Positions 24,086-31,960 of a stretch of 64,000 bases of DNA are shown in pieces. Made by a program: the position numbers and the translations under genes. The notes below the pieces were generated by a model. The model ran no database searches. It saw only the letters and a list, made by a program, of their open reading frames with translations, and was not told the origin of the DNA. The stretch's first letter is position 1. Each line of letters opens with the position of its first letter. The DNA is from Pseudarthrobacter oxydans (GTDB lineage Bacteria; Actinomycetota; Actinomycetes; Actinomycetales; Micrococcaceae): positions 3,534,001 through 3,598,000 of the forward strand of contig NZ_CP139438.1 of NCBI RefSeq assembly GCF_034258515.1, in the 5' to 3' direction.

Positions 24086-24981
24086 CCCGCGGTCCCCTGG
24101 CTGGGCCAGTCAAAGAAACCCTTGCCGGACTTCCGTCCCAGCTCCCCCCGGGCCACCTTCTCCTTGAGGATCCGGGGCGGGGCGAAGCGCTCACCGAGCG
24201 TGGAGTGCAGGTACTCGGCGATGCCCAGCCGGACATCCAGCCCCACGATGTCCGTGGTCCGCAGCGGTCCGGTGGGGTGCTTGTAGCCCAGGACCATGGC
24301 GTTGTCGATGTCCTCGGCGCTGGCAACGCCCTCCTCCACCATGCGCATCGCCTCGAGGGCGATGGCCACGCCCAGCCGTGAGGACGCGAATCCCGGGGCG
24401 TCATTGACCACGACGGCGGTCTTGCCGAGTGCCTCGACCCACCTTTTCGCGGCGGCGGCAAGTTCGGGGGACGTGCGCTCCCCCAGCACCACTTCGATGA
24501 GGGTGGACGCCGGGACCGGGTTGAAGAAGTGGAGGCCCAGGAAGTTCCCTGGCCGCTTCAGTTCACCGGCCAGTCCGTTGACGGAAAGCGATGACGTGTT
24601 GGAGGCGAGATAGGCGTCATCGGCCAGCCGCTCCTCGATTCCGCGCAGTGAGGTGACTTTCAGGTCCCAGTCCTCGGGAACGGCTTCCACCACCAGCTGC
24701 CGGTCCGCGAACGCGTCGTAGTCCACGCCCACGGTGAGCCGGGACGCCATCTCATCGAGGTTCGCGTCCGTCATGCCCCGCTCGATGCTCTTGGCAGCGG
24801 CAGATTCCACCCGCTCCCGGGCAGCCTCCGCGGACTGGTCGTCGCGCTCCACCACCAGCACGTCGGCACCCTTGACCAGGAAGGCATGGGCGATGCCGGC
24901 GCCCATGCGGCCGCCGCCCAGGACACCGACGAAGACGGGAAGACCAGATGGCAGGCCGGGGGCAGGTTGCGGTGTGTTCAT
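24082..24981 (-). CDS. paaH: 3-hydroxyacyl-CoA dehydrogenase
   Basis: PaaH oxidises 3-hydroxyadipyl-CoA to 3-oxoadipyl-CoA with NAD+. The 299-residue protein has the NAD-binding motif GGGRMGAGIAHAF at residues 22-34 and the family active-site segment NTSSLSV...GLHFFNPV containing the catalytic His, followed by the dimer-forming C-terminal domain (DAPGFASSRL). Length matches single-domain FadB2/PaaH enzymes. It is the last gene of the thiolase-hydratase-dehydrogenase operon; its ATG overlaps the hydratase stop in TGATG. Confidence 0.9.
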   Translation of the reverse strand: MNTPQPAPGLPSGLPVFVGVLGGGRMGAGIAHAFLVKGADVLVVERDDQSAEAARERVESAAAKSIERGMTDANLDEMASRLTVGVDYDAFADRQLVVEAVPEDWDLKVTSLRGIEERLADDAYLASNTSSLSVNGLAGELKRPGNFLGLHFFNPVPASTLIEVVLGERTSPELAAAAKRWVEALGKTAVVVNDAPGFASSRLGVAIALEAMRMVEEGVASAEDIDNAMVLGYKHPTGPLRTTDIVGLDVRLGIAEYLHSTLGERFAPPRILKEKVARGELGRKSGKGFFDWPSQGTAG

Positions 24982-25814
24982 CAGTTCTTTTCTCCGGTCT
25001 CGGCAGCGGCGCTCCCGGCTGCGTTCTTGTCGGTCTTCCGGGCCTTCTTGGCTGCGTTCTTGTCCAGGAACGCCTGCATCCGGTCGAACTTGGCCTCGGA
25101 TTCGAAGAGGATGCCCTGGGCCAGCTGGTCGATCAGGGGGTGTGCTTCCGCAGGGGCGTGGAACACGGACTTGGTGATGCGCACGGCCAGCGGATCCTGC
25201 CGCCCGATCCTGTCCGCCAGGTTGTGCGCGGCGTCCAGGAGCCCCGCCGGCTCGTGGACCTCGGTAATGAGGTTCACGGCCAGGGCTTCGTCGGCGCCCA
25301 GGATCCTGCCGGCCAGGAGGATCTGCTTAGCCACCGGTTCGCCCACCAGTTCCTTCAGCCGCCAGCTGGCGCCGGCAGCGGCGAGGATTCCCAGCCCGGT
25401 TTCGGGGTTGCCGATGCGGACACCGGGGGTTCCGATCCGGAAGTCGGCGGCGTACGCGAGTTCCGCCCCGCCACCCAGGCAGTAGCCGTCAAGTGCCGCG
25501 ATGACCGGCATGGGCAGCTTGGCGATCCGGACGAAGATGGTGGAGTTGATGCCCTGCAGGGCATCGTCCCGGCGCCGCTCGCGCAGCTGGCCGATGTCCG
25601 CGCCGGAGGCAAACACCCCGTCCACGCCGGCAATGATCAGCACCTTGGGGTTCTGTTCCAGCGCCGTGCAGACCACATGCAGCTCGTCCACCATCTGCTG
25701 GTCGATGGCGTTGCGCACCTCGGGCCGGTTGAGCAGCACCACCACCCGGTCGCCGCGTTCCTCCACCAGGAGGGCGTGGAACTTCTCCGCGGCCAGGTCC
25801 ACAGCCGCGGGCAT
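24981..25814 (-). CDS. paaF: Enoyl-CoA hydratase, PaaF-like
   Basis: The crotonase-family protein (277 residues from ATG 25814) has the oxyanion-hole segments FASGADIGQL and LDGYCLGGGAEL. Both hydratase glutamates are present and 20 residues apart (E118 in GGAELA and E138 in NPETG), as in rat enoyl-CoA hydratase, so hydratase activity fits better than the PaaG isomerase role. In the pathway it would hydrate 2,3-dehydroadipyl-CoA. The C-terminus is a Lys/Ala-rich tail. The start overlaps the thiolase stop in TGATG and the stop overlaps paaH the same way, so all three are translationally coupled. It could also serve general beta-oxidation. Confidence 0.85.
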   Translation of the reverse strand: MPAAVDLAAEKFHALLVEERGDRVVVLLNRPEVRNAIDQQMVDELHVVCTALEQNPKVLIIAGVDGVFASGADIGQLRERRRDDALQGINSTIFVRIAKLPMPVIAALDGYCLGGGAELAYAADFRIGTPGVRIGNPETGLGILAAAGASWRLKELVGEPVAKQILLAGRILGADEALAVNLITEVHEPAGLLDAAHNLADRIGRQDPLAVRITKSVFHAPAEAHPLIDQLAQGILFESEAKFDRMQAFLDKNAAKKARKTDKNAAGSAAAETGEKN

Positions 25815-27040
25815 CAGACCTTCTCCAGCAGCATCGCAGTGCCCTGGCCCACGCCGATGCACATGGTGGCCAGGCCGATCCTGGCGTCCTCGCGCTCCAT
25901 GCGCCCCAGCAGGGTGATGGCGATCCGTGCCCCGCTGGAACCGAGCGGGTGCCCCAGGGCGATCGCGCCGCCGTCGTTGTTCACAATGTCCTGTTCCAGG
26001 CCAAGGCGCCGGATGCAGGCAAGGGACTGCGTGGCAAAGGCCTCGTTAAGTTCGACGGCGGCAAGGTCGCCTACGCTGAGTCCGCTGCGCTTGAGGACCT
26101 TCTGCGTGGCCGGCACCGGGCCGATGCCCATGATCTCGGGTTCACAGCCTGCGGAGGCGCCGTCGATGATCCGCGCGCGGGGCGTCAGGCCCAGCCGCTC
26201 GATGGCTGCTTCCGAGGCGACGATGATCGCTGAGGCGCCGTCGTTGAGGGAGGAGGAGTTGCCTGCAGTGACCACGGATCCGCCGTGGGTTACCGGTTTC
26301 AGTCCTGCGAGGACGTCCAGGGTGGTGCCCTCACGGGGCCCTTCATCGGTGTCCACGACGTTCTCGGACTTGCGGGTCCTGACGGTGACGGGAACGATTT
26401 CGTCCTTGAACCGCCCGGCTGCGATGGCGTCCAGGGCCCGCTGGTGGGAGCGGACGGCGAAGGCGTCGGCGTCCTCACGGGAAATGTTGTCCACACGGGC
26501 CACCTCTTCGGCAGTCTCCGGCATGGAGTAGGTCATCTTGCCGTCCCGGGACAGCCCGCCCTTGTGGAACAGCGGGTTGGTGAAGCGCCAGCCGATGGAG
26601 GTGTCGAAAATCTGCCCGGGCTTCGCGAAGGCGGCGGTGGGCTTTTCCTGGACCCACGGCGCCCGGCTCATCGATTCCACGCCGCCGGCGATCACGATAT
26701 CCGCGGCTCCGGCCTTGATCATGTGGCTAGCCTGGATGATGGCGCTCAGGCCGGAGGCGCAGAGCCGGTTCACTGTGATCCCGGGGATGTGGAGGGGAAG
26801 TCCGGCCAGCAGGGTTGCCATGCGGGCCACGTTGCGGTTCTCTTCGCCGGCCCCGTTGGCGTTGCCCAGGATGACCTCGTCAATGCTGTCCGGATCCAGT
26901 CCCGCCCGGGCCACCGCCTCCCGGAGAACCAGTGCCGCCAGGTCGTCGGGGCGGACCGACGAGAGCGCCCCGCCGTATCTGCCCACCGGCGTTCGGACCC
27001 CGCCAACAAGGAAAGCCTGCGGACCTGCGGTTGCAGCCAT
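25814..27040 (-). CDS. paaJ: Acetyl-CoA acyltransferase (3-oxoadipyl-CoA thiolase)
   Basis: Thiolases cleave 3-oxoacyl-CoA with CoA; in this operon the substrate is probably 3-oxoadipyl-CoA, giving succinyl-CoA and acetyl-CoA. From ATG 27040 the protein has 408 residues with all active-site residues: C94 in NRLCASGLSA, H364 in GGAIALGHPLGSSG, and C394 in TMCIGVGQGTA. A ribosome site (GAAGGGTG) precedes this start. The operator at 27099-27120 lies just upstream of the operon. A general fatty-acid thiolase is the alternative. Confidence 0.92.
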   Translation of the reverse strand: MAATAGPQAFLVGGVRTPVGRYGGALSSVRPDDLAALVLREAVARAGLDPDSIDEVILGNANGAGEENRNVARMATLLAGLPLHIPGITVNRLCASGLSAIIQASHMIKAGAADIVIAGGVESMSRAPWVQEKPTAAFAKPGQIFDTSIGWRFTNPLFHKGGLSRDGKMTYSMPETAEEVARVDNISREDADAFAVRSHQRALDAIAAGRFKDEIVPVTVRTRKSENVVDTDEGPREGTTLDVLAGLKPVTHGGSVVTAGNSSSLNDGASAIIVASEAAIERLGLTPRARIIDGASAGCEPEIMGIGPVPATQKVLKRSGLSVGDLAAVELNEAFATQSLACIRRLGLEQDIVNNDGGAIALGHPLGSSGARIAITLLGRMEREDARIGLATMCIGVGQGTAMLLEKV

Positions 27041-27098
27041 GGAAACACCCTTCACGCGATAAACGGCACTGTCATCTGCGGCCGGCAGCTCCCCCACT

Positions 27099-27120
27099 TA
27101 CCGACCGTTCGTTCTGTAAA
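27099..27120. promoter_or_regulatory. Predicted PaaR-type operator, paaJ-paaF-paaH promoter
   Basis: The palindrome reads half-site TTACCGACCG, centre TT, half-site CGTTCTGTAA. It is 59 bp upstream of the thiolase ATG and is the fourth member of the set. Confidence 0.75.
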
Positions 27121-27160
27121 TAGTACACGGGAGGGCTGATCCGTGGATACCGGATAAGGC

Positions 27161-27838
27161 CTAGCGGACAGTGAGGCCCAGATGGGCTGCCAGCAGCGGC
27201 GCGAGGAGGCCCAGCTGGTACTCATCTATGACCATGCCGGCCACGCTGCCGAGTCCGCTGATGCTCCGGAATTCCGTGCCGCGAACGTCAAAGTCCTTCA
27301 GCCTGGCCCCGCTGACATCCAGGGATCCGATGGTGCAGTCCTTCAGCGCCACCCGGGTTGCGGCGGCCGAGCCCAGGTCCAGCTCGTTGATGATGCAGCC
27401 GGTGATCAGGACGTCCGTGAGCTTTGCGCCCCGCACGTTGAGGAAATCCAGCTTGCCGCCGTCGATGTGGACCGACTGCCAGCCGCTCTCATGCAGTTCG
27501 GCGGACCCCAGCCGGGGATTGCGGATCTCCACCTCCCGCCAGGTTGACCGCGCCGCCCGGAAAACCGGGGCGTACAGCTCCGCGAGGATGCAGTCACGGA
27601 AGGTGGAGCCGCGGAGCTGCGCCTCATTGAAGGACGCGCCCCGGAACTCGCATCCGGCGAAGTCGGTGCCGCCCAGCTCCAGCCCATCGGCAGCCACGCG
27701 GCTGTACCGCTCGCCGTCGTACCTCCCGCCGCGCCGGAAGGCCGGCACGGCGATGTCCGTGAGGTTCTCGAGCCGCACGGGAGTGAGCCGCGGCGCAGCC
27801 GCGTCGGGGCCGCCCTTCCGCGGGATGCGCGCGGCCAC
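27161..27838 (-). CDS. Pentapeptide-repeat protein
   Basis: The 225-residue protein shows successive A(D/N)LXX-type pentapeptides, for example the run GTDFAGCEFRGASFNEAQLR and later GAKLTDVLITGCIINELDLG, so it should form a right-handed quadrilateral beta-helix. There is no membrane segment. Some members (MfpA, Qnr) mimic DNA and protect gyrase from quinolones; many have unknown roles. It starts with GTG within the stop of the upstream SRPBCC gene (TAGTG), so the two are coupled. The ends of the repeat region are irregular. Confidence 0.88.
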   Translation of the reverse strand: MAARIPRKGGPDAAAPRLTPVRLENLTDIAVPAFRRGGRYDGERYSRVAADGLELGGTDFAGCEFRGASFNEAQLRGSTFRDCILAELYAPVFRAARSTWREVEIRNPRLGSAELHESGWQSVHIDGGKLDFLNVRGAKLTDVLITGCIINELDLGSAAATRVALKDCTIGSLDVSGARLKDFDVRGTEFRSISGLGSVAGMVIDEYQLGLLAPLLAAHLGLTVR

Positions 27839-28296
27839 TACAGCGTTTCCGCCTTCGCCGCTATTTCCGTGAGGTCCTTGGCCAGGGCTTTGCGGGTGGC
27901 AGCCATGCCCATCCTGCCGAACAGCAGCATCATGATCCTGCTGGCCAGGGTGGGCTTGATGACCTCGGCCCCGAAGGTGAGGGTGAGGTCCGTTCCGCCG
28001 TCGCGCGGGGCCAGGGTGAACCGCGTGGTGTAGTCCGCGCCGCCCTGGACTGCCTTGACGGTGGTGCTGCGGTTCCGCTCAGCCTCGGCCACCCACATCT
28101 CCACCGTTTCCGCTTTGCCCAGCATCTTCCGGGTCTCCTTCCAGCGGGTCCCCTCACCGTAGGGGCCATCTGTCAGGAGCTGGATCGAGTCCACTCCGGA
28201 GAGGGTGGCCGCGGAGCCCGGGATGTCCGTGATGACGGACCAGACTTTCTCGGGTGGCGCCTGGATGTGCTGGGTGAGGCTGAGGCTGTGGTCCAT
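27838..28296 (-). CDS. SRPBCC/START-like domain protein
   Basis: The 152-residue protein has the polyketide-cyclase/SRPBCC fold pattern: SLTQHIQAPPEKVWSVITDI at the start, a long central beta region, and a C-terminal helix (LFGRMGMAATRKALAKDL) closing a hydrophobic cavity. Such proteins bind lipids or hydrophobic ligands. It is the first gene of a two-gene unit with the pentapeptide-repeat protein, overlapping it by one base. The ligand is unknown. Confidence 0.85.
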   Translation of the reverse strand: MDHSLSLTQHIQAPPEKVWSVITDIPGSAATLSGVDSIQLLTDGPYGEGTRWKETRKMLGKAETVEMWVAEAERNRSTTVKAVQGGADYTTRFTLAPRDGGTDLTLTFGAEVIKPTLASRIMMLLFGRMGMAATRKALAKDLTEIAAKAETL

Positions 28297-28439
28297 GGTT
28301 TCGAGCCTAGCGGCGGGTACGGAGAATCAACAGGCACTGCCCGCAGCAGGCGCCCAAAGGCTTGAATTAGTAAGCATGCTTCGTGTTAGTGTGAAAATGC
28401 ATTGTTTTGGTCAACGGAAACGAAAGGAGGCCACACACC

Positions 28440-28616
28440 ATGGGCCTCGGAGACAAGATCAGTAACGCAGCGGAAGACATGGGCGGCAAGGCCAAGGAAG
28501 CGGCCGGCAACGCCACCGACAATGACCGCCTGAAGGCTGAAGGCCAGGCGGACCAGGTCAAGGCTGACGCCAAGAAGGTCGGCGAAAGCGTCAAGGACGA
28601 GTTCAAGCGCGACTAG
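28440..28616 (+). CDS. CsbD-family stress protein
   Basis: The 58-residue hydrophilic protein (MGLGDKISNAAEDMGGKAKE...) matches the CsbD family, small helical proteins induced in general stress. The true ATG at 28440 follows AAAGGAGG by 9 bp. A 10-bp palindrome AAGCATGCTT (28372-28381) lies 60 bp upstream and may be part of the control region. A strong terminator follows at 28667, so it is a single-gene unit. Confidence 0.92.
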   Translation: MGLGDKISNAAEDMGGKAKEAAGNATDNDRLKAEGQADQVKADAKKVGESVKDEFKRD

Positions 28617-28666
28617 CCCTTGCCTGCGGCAGGCCCGGCCGGACCGGGCGGCTGCTACAGAGCGAC

Positions 28667-28705
28667 AACGGCGGTGGATCCCACGGGATCCACCGCCGTT
28701 CTGTT
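28667..28705 (+). terminator. Intrinsic terminator after the CsbD gene
   Basis: Perfect 15-bp arms (28667-28681 and 28686-28700, AACGGCGGTGGATCC) flank the loop CACG and are followed by CTGTTTG. Confidence 0.85.
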
Positions 28706-28734
28706 TGCGCGGTACTTGAGGGATCAGAGGCCCG

Positions 28735-29805
28735 TCACCAGCCGCTGCGGGTGGGGGTGTGCCCCTGCCGGGAGTCGTCCGGCATCGTCATTTCGGCCCG
28801 CAGCCCGAGGAGCCTGATGGGGCGGCCCGGCTCGATCTTCGCCACCAGGTCCAGGACCCGGGCGAGCACTTCCGCCGGGTCCGAGGTCTCGGGGATCTTC
28901 CGGGCATACGTCTTGGTGATGAACGGTGCATAGCGGACCTTGAGCGTCAGCCCGACCACCGGCCGGCCCTCTGCCGCGACATCCTCCAGCACGTGCGCCG
29001 CCAGCTCCCTGACGGCACCGTCAATCTGCCCCGGCCCGGTCAGGTCGCGCTGGAAGGTGGTTTCACGGCTGTGCCCGCGCGCCACCCAGGGTGTGTCATC
29101 AACTGTCCGTCCGCCGTCGCCGCGGCCCAGCTGCGCATACCAGGGACCCATCTTCGGGCCGAACTCGGGGACAAGGTCGTCAGGGTTGGACGCTGCCAGC
29201 TCGGCCACCGTCCGGATGCCAAGCTTGGCGAGCCGCTGGGACACTTTCGTTCCCACGCCCCACAGCTCGATGGTGGGCCGGCTCCCCATGACGTCCAGCC
29301 AATTGCCTGCCGTGAGCCGGAAGACGCCGGCCGGCTTGCCGAACGTCGTCGCCACCTTGGCGCGGAGAAGGGTGTCGCCGATACCCACGCTGCAGTGCAG
29401 CCGGGTCGCCCCGAGCACGGCCTGCTGCAGTTGCCGGGCGTAGGCGTCCGGATCATCCGTCTGCACGCCAACAAACGCCTCGTCCCAGCCGAGCACCTGG
29501 ACGGTAGCGCCCGGCTGCGAGCGCAGCACCGCCATGACCTGTTCGGACGCCTCCAGGTAGGCTTCATGGTCGACCGGCAGGATGACGGCATCGGGCACTT
29601 TCCGCGCGGCGATGCGCAGCGGCATCCCCGAGCCGACGCCGTACGCCCTGGCTTCGTAGGATGCCGTGGACACGACCGCCCGTTCGGTGGGATCGCCGCG
29701 GCCGCCGACAATCACCGCCTTGCCCGCAAGCTCGGGCCGGCGGAGCACTTCGACGGCCGCGATGAACTGGTCAAGGTCCACATGCAGCACCCAGGGTTCG
29801 CCCAC
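28735..29805 (-). CDS. dinB: Y-family DNA polymerase IV (DinB)
   Basis: DinB polymerases copy past damaged template bases. The 356-residue product has the palm motif HVDLDQFIAAVE, the finger segment YEARAYGVGSGMPLR, the second acidic motif GWDEAF, and GIGDTLLRAKVATTFGKPAG. The last is a divergent form of the usual SxGIAxNKxLAK, so this is a non-canonical DinB. GTG 29805 is preferred over an upstream ATG (29856) because that ATG lies inside the palindrome at 29854-29915. The ribosome site is weak, so the exact start is uncertain. Confidence 0.87.
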   Translation of the reverse strand: MGEPWVLHVDLDQFIAAVEVLRRPELAGKAVIVGGRGDPTERAVVSTASYEARAYGVGSGMPLRIAARKVPDAVILPVDHEAYLEASEQVMAVLRSQPGATVQVLGWDEAFVGVQTDDPDAYARQLQQAVLGATRLHCSVGIGDTLLRAKVATTFGKPAGVFRLTAGNWLDVMGSRPTIELWGVGTKVSQRLAKLGIRTVAELAASNPDDLVPEFGPKMGPWYAQLGRGDGGRTVDDTPWVARGHSRETTFQRDLTGPGQIDGAVRELAAHVLEDVAAEGRPVVGLTLKVRYAPFITKTYARKIPETSDPAEVLARVLDLVAKIEPGRPIRLLGLRAEMTMPDDSRQGHTPTRSGW

Positions 29806-29853
29806 AAGCCCCAGTCTGCCCCGGCGGCGCGCTCCGCACCACCGCTCCGGCAC

Positions 29854-29915
29854 CATCGATTGCTCCGTAGCGGTCCTTTTGAGGCCCCAAAACGGCAGTT
29901 GCGGAGCAATCGATG
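29854..29915. repeat. 62-bp intergenic palindrome, family with 39628-39693
   Basis: Perfect 14-bp arms (CATCGATTGCTCCG, 29854-29867; complement 29902-29915) continue with mostly paired bases to a centre TTTTGAGGCCCCAAAA. It sits between dinB and the terminator of the permease gene. The centre resembles that of the palindrome at 39628-39693. Confidence 0.85.
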
Positions 29916-29926
29916 CAGGGAAACGC

Positions 29927-29966
29927 CGACGGCGGGACTCCCCTCCCAAGGGGCGTCCCGCCGTCG
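29927..29966 (-). terminator. Terminator after the amino acid permease gene
   Basis: Twelve-bp arms (CGACGGCGGGAC at 29927-29938; complement at 29955-29966) enclose a partly paired loop. On the minus strand the sequence GCGTTT follows. It lies between the permease stop and the dinB start. Confidence 0.65.
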
Positions 29967-29988
29967 TACGTACTGCTTGGGTGAGCCG

Positions 29989-31449
29989 TTAGCTGTAGAG
30001 CGCGCTCTTCGGCTCGTTGTTCTTGACCTTCTGCCAGCCCAGCCACAGGACCACGGCGAAGAACGGGATGGTGGCCAGGGTCCAGAGGCCCAGGTAGAAC
30101 ACCTCACCGCTCTTGCTGGTCATGGTGTCGAAGCCGATCAGGACGGTGATGGCCAGCAGGCCCACCAGTCCGGCCCAGCTGGTCCACGGCGAACCGGGCA
30201 TCGGCAGGCCGGAGGTGACGCCCTTGCGGCGGCGCAGCACGATCTGGCTGGCGAAGATGGAGCCCCAGCAGAAGATCACGCCGATGGAGGCGGTGTTGAG
30301 GGCGAGGTCGAACGCGTGCGATCCGCCCAGCCAGATGTTCAGCAGGATGCCTACCGCGTAGAAGGCAGCGATGGCCAGGATGGCCGCGTACGGGACGTGC
30401 CGCTTGGACATCTTGGTGAGCCACTGCGGGGCGTGGCCGTTGTTGGCCATGGTGCGGAACACGCGGCCGATCGAGTACAGGCCGGAGTTGCAGGAGGACA
30501 GCGCGGCGGTGATGACGATCATGTTCATCACGTCGCCCACCCAGGCGAGGCCCATCTGGCCGAAGACGGTGACGAACGGGGACGTTCCGGCAACGTACTG
30601 GTCGGACGGCAGCAGCATGGCGAGCAGGGTCACGGAACCGACGTAGAACACCACAATGCGGAGGACGACGGCGCGGATCGCCTTGGGCACTTCGCGTTCC
30701 GGATCCTGCATTTCACCGGCGGTGATGCCCACCAGTTCGATGCCGTTGTAGGCGAAGATGACGGCGTTGAGCACCAGGACCATCACCAGGGCGCCCTTGG
30801 GGAACATGCCGCCTTCGGCCGCGAAGAGGTTGGCAACCGAGGCGTTGCCGTCGCCCACCCGGGCGTTGGTGACCACCATGAAGGTGCCCACCGCCAGGAA
30901 GATCAGGATGGCGCCCACCTTGAGGCAGGAGGCCCAGAATTCGAACTCGCCGAACGCCTTGACGCTGAGCAGGTTCACTGCCACCAGGATGGCCAGGGCG
31001 GCGATGGCCGAGGCTTCCACGGGGACATTGGGGAAGAAGAACTGGAAGTACAGGCCGATGGCAATCAGTTCGGCGATGCCGGTCATGCCCCAGTTGATGA
31101 AGTACATCCAGCCGGACAGGAACGCGCCCTTCTTGCCGAACATTTCGCCGGCGTAGCTCACGAAGGAGCCGGAGGTCTGGCGGTACATGATGAGTTCGCC
31201 CAGGGCCCGCATGAGCAGGTAGGCGATGACGCCCGCGATGGCGTAGGAGAAGATCAGGGCCGGGCCGGTGGAGGCCAGCCGGCCGCCGGCACCCATGAAG
31301 AGGCCGACGCCGATGGCGCCGCCCATGGCGATCATGGTGACATGGCGCCGGCCCAGGGTCTTGCTGTAGCCCTCGGCGCTGAGGGTGGGGTCGACGGCGA
31401 CGGATGGGGCCGTACGGTTCTCGAGATCTGTGGGGGTAATTTGAGGCAC
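29989..31449 (-). CDS. Amino acid permease (APC superfamily), AnsP-like
   Basis: The product has 486 residues from GTG 31449, which follows AAGGA by 6 bp. It has about 12 membrane helices and the family start GRRHVTMIAMGGAIGVGLFMGAG, with the unwound-helix substrate site GGAIG. Further on are FNGIELVGITAGE-like (YNGIELVGITAGEMQDPE) and CNSGLYSIGRV, typical of AAT-type transporters such as AnsP, GabP or CycA. It imports an amino acid by proton symport across the cytoplasmic membrane; the exact substrate cannot be assigned. It is a single-gene unit with its own terminator. Confidence 0.9.
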   Translation of the reverse strand: MPQITPTDLENRTAPSVAVDPTLSAEGYSKTLGRRHVTMIAMGGAIGVGLFMGAGGRLASTGPALIFSYAIAGVIAYLLMRALGELIMYRQTSGSFVSYAGEMFGKKGAFLSGWMYFINWGMTGIAELIAIGLYFQFFFPNVPVEASAIAALAILVAVNLLSVKAFGEFEFWASCLKVGAILIFLAVGTFMVVTNARVGDGNASVANLFAAEGGMFPKGALVMVLVLNAVIFAYNGIELVGITAGEMQDPEREVPKAIRAVVLRIVVFYVGSVTLLAMLLPSDQYVAGTSPFVTVFGQMGLAWVGDVMNMIVITAALSSCNSGLYSIGRVFRTMANNGHAPQWLTKMSKRHVPYAAILAIAAFYAVGILLNIWLGGSHAFDLALNTASIGVIFCWGSIFASQIVLRRRKGVTSGLPMPGSPWTSWAGLVGLLAITVLIGFDTMTSKSGEVFYLGLWTLATIPFFAVVLWLGWQKVKNNEPKSALYS

Positions 31450-31502
31450 AACGATTCCTTGTGGGTTGGGGGTTGGCCGCATCCGGACTACAGCATGATC
31501 CA

Positions 31503-31548
31503 GCTCACAAAATTCGGGCTTACGCCGTTGGGGCGACCGTTTGTGAGC
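31503..31548. repeat. Inverted repeat upstream of the permease gene
   Basis: Nine-bp arms (GCTCACAAA at 31503-31511; complement at 31540-31548) flank a 28-bp spacer. They lie 50-100 bp upstream of the permease start in the gap to nirD. It may be an operator or part of nirD termination. Confidence 0.4.
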
Positions 31549-31624
31549 GCAATCCTCCGTAAAGCCGAAGCTTCGCGCGGCTCGTCCATCCTACAAGACG
31601 CTGAGGGGTGCTACGTGACGCGCG

Positions 31625-31960
31625 CTACACAGCGGCCGTCTCAAGCACCATATTCTGCTCCCCGTCCAGCGAAATCCGGTAGGTCCGCAGGGGTTCCGCA
31701 CCGGTAGTGGAGCATCCGGAGGTGAGGTCAAAAGCGTGCTGGTGCAGCGGACAAATGACCACCTGCCGGTCCACGGTGCCGTCCGCAACCGGCCCGCCGC
31801 GGTGGGTACAGACGCCGGAGACCGCCCGCAGTGAACCGTCCCGCAGCCGGAAGACGGCCACCTGCTCGCCGCCGACCCCGAAGGCCCGCCCCTCGCCCAG
31901 CGGAATCTGGTCCACCGGGCCCAGGACGTGGGCGTTGGCATGTGTTCCGGTGCTGCTCAT
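31625..31960 (-). CDS. nirD: Nitrite reductase small subunit (Rieske)
   Basis: The 111-residue protein carries a Rieske-type [2Fe-2S] binding pair: CTHRGG (C51, H53) and CPLHQHAF (C70, H73). It is the small subunit of cytoplasmic NADH-dependent assimilatory-type nitrite reductase, which reduces nitrite to ammonium. The start overlaps the nirB stop by 4 bases (ATGA), as expected for obligate partners. Confidence 0.95.
   Translation of the reverse strand: MSSTGTHANAHVLGPVDQIPLGEGRAFGVGGEQVAVFRLRDGSLRAVSGVCTHRGGPVADGTVDRQVVICPLHQHAFDLTSGCSTTGAEPLRTYRISLDGEQNMVLETAAV

Noticed and set aside
24981..25814. PaaG ring-epoxide isomerase
   Set aside because: Both hydratase glutamates are present with the hydratase spacing, which fits PaaF better; the isomerase is probably encoded outside the window.
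28759..31707. 982-residue plus-strand open frame across dinB and the permease
   Set aside because: It is antisense to two well-supported genes and its translation has no recognisable motif; high GC makes such long shadow frames common.
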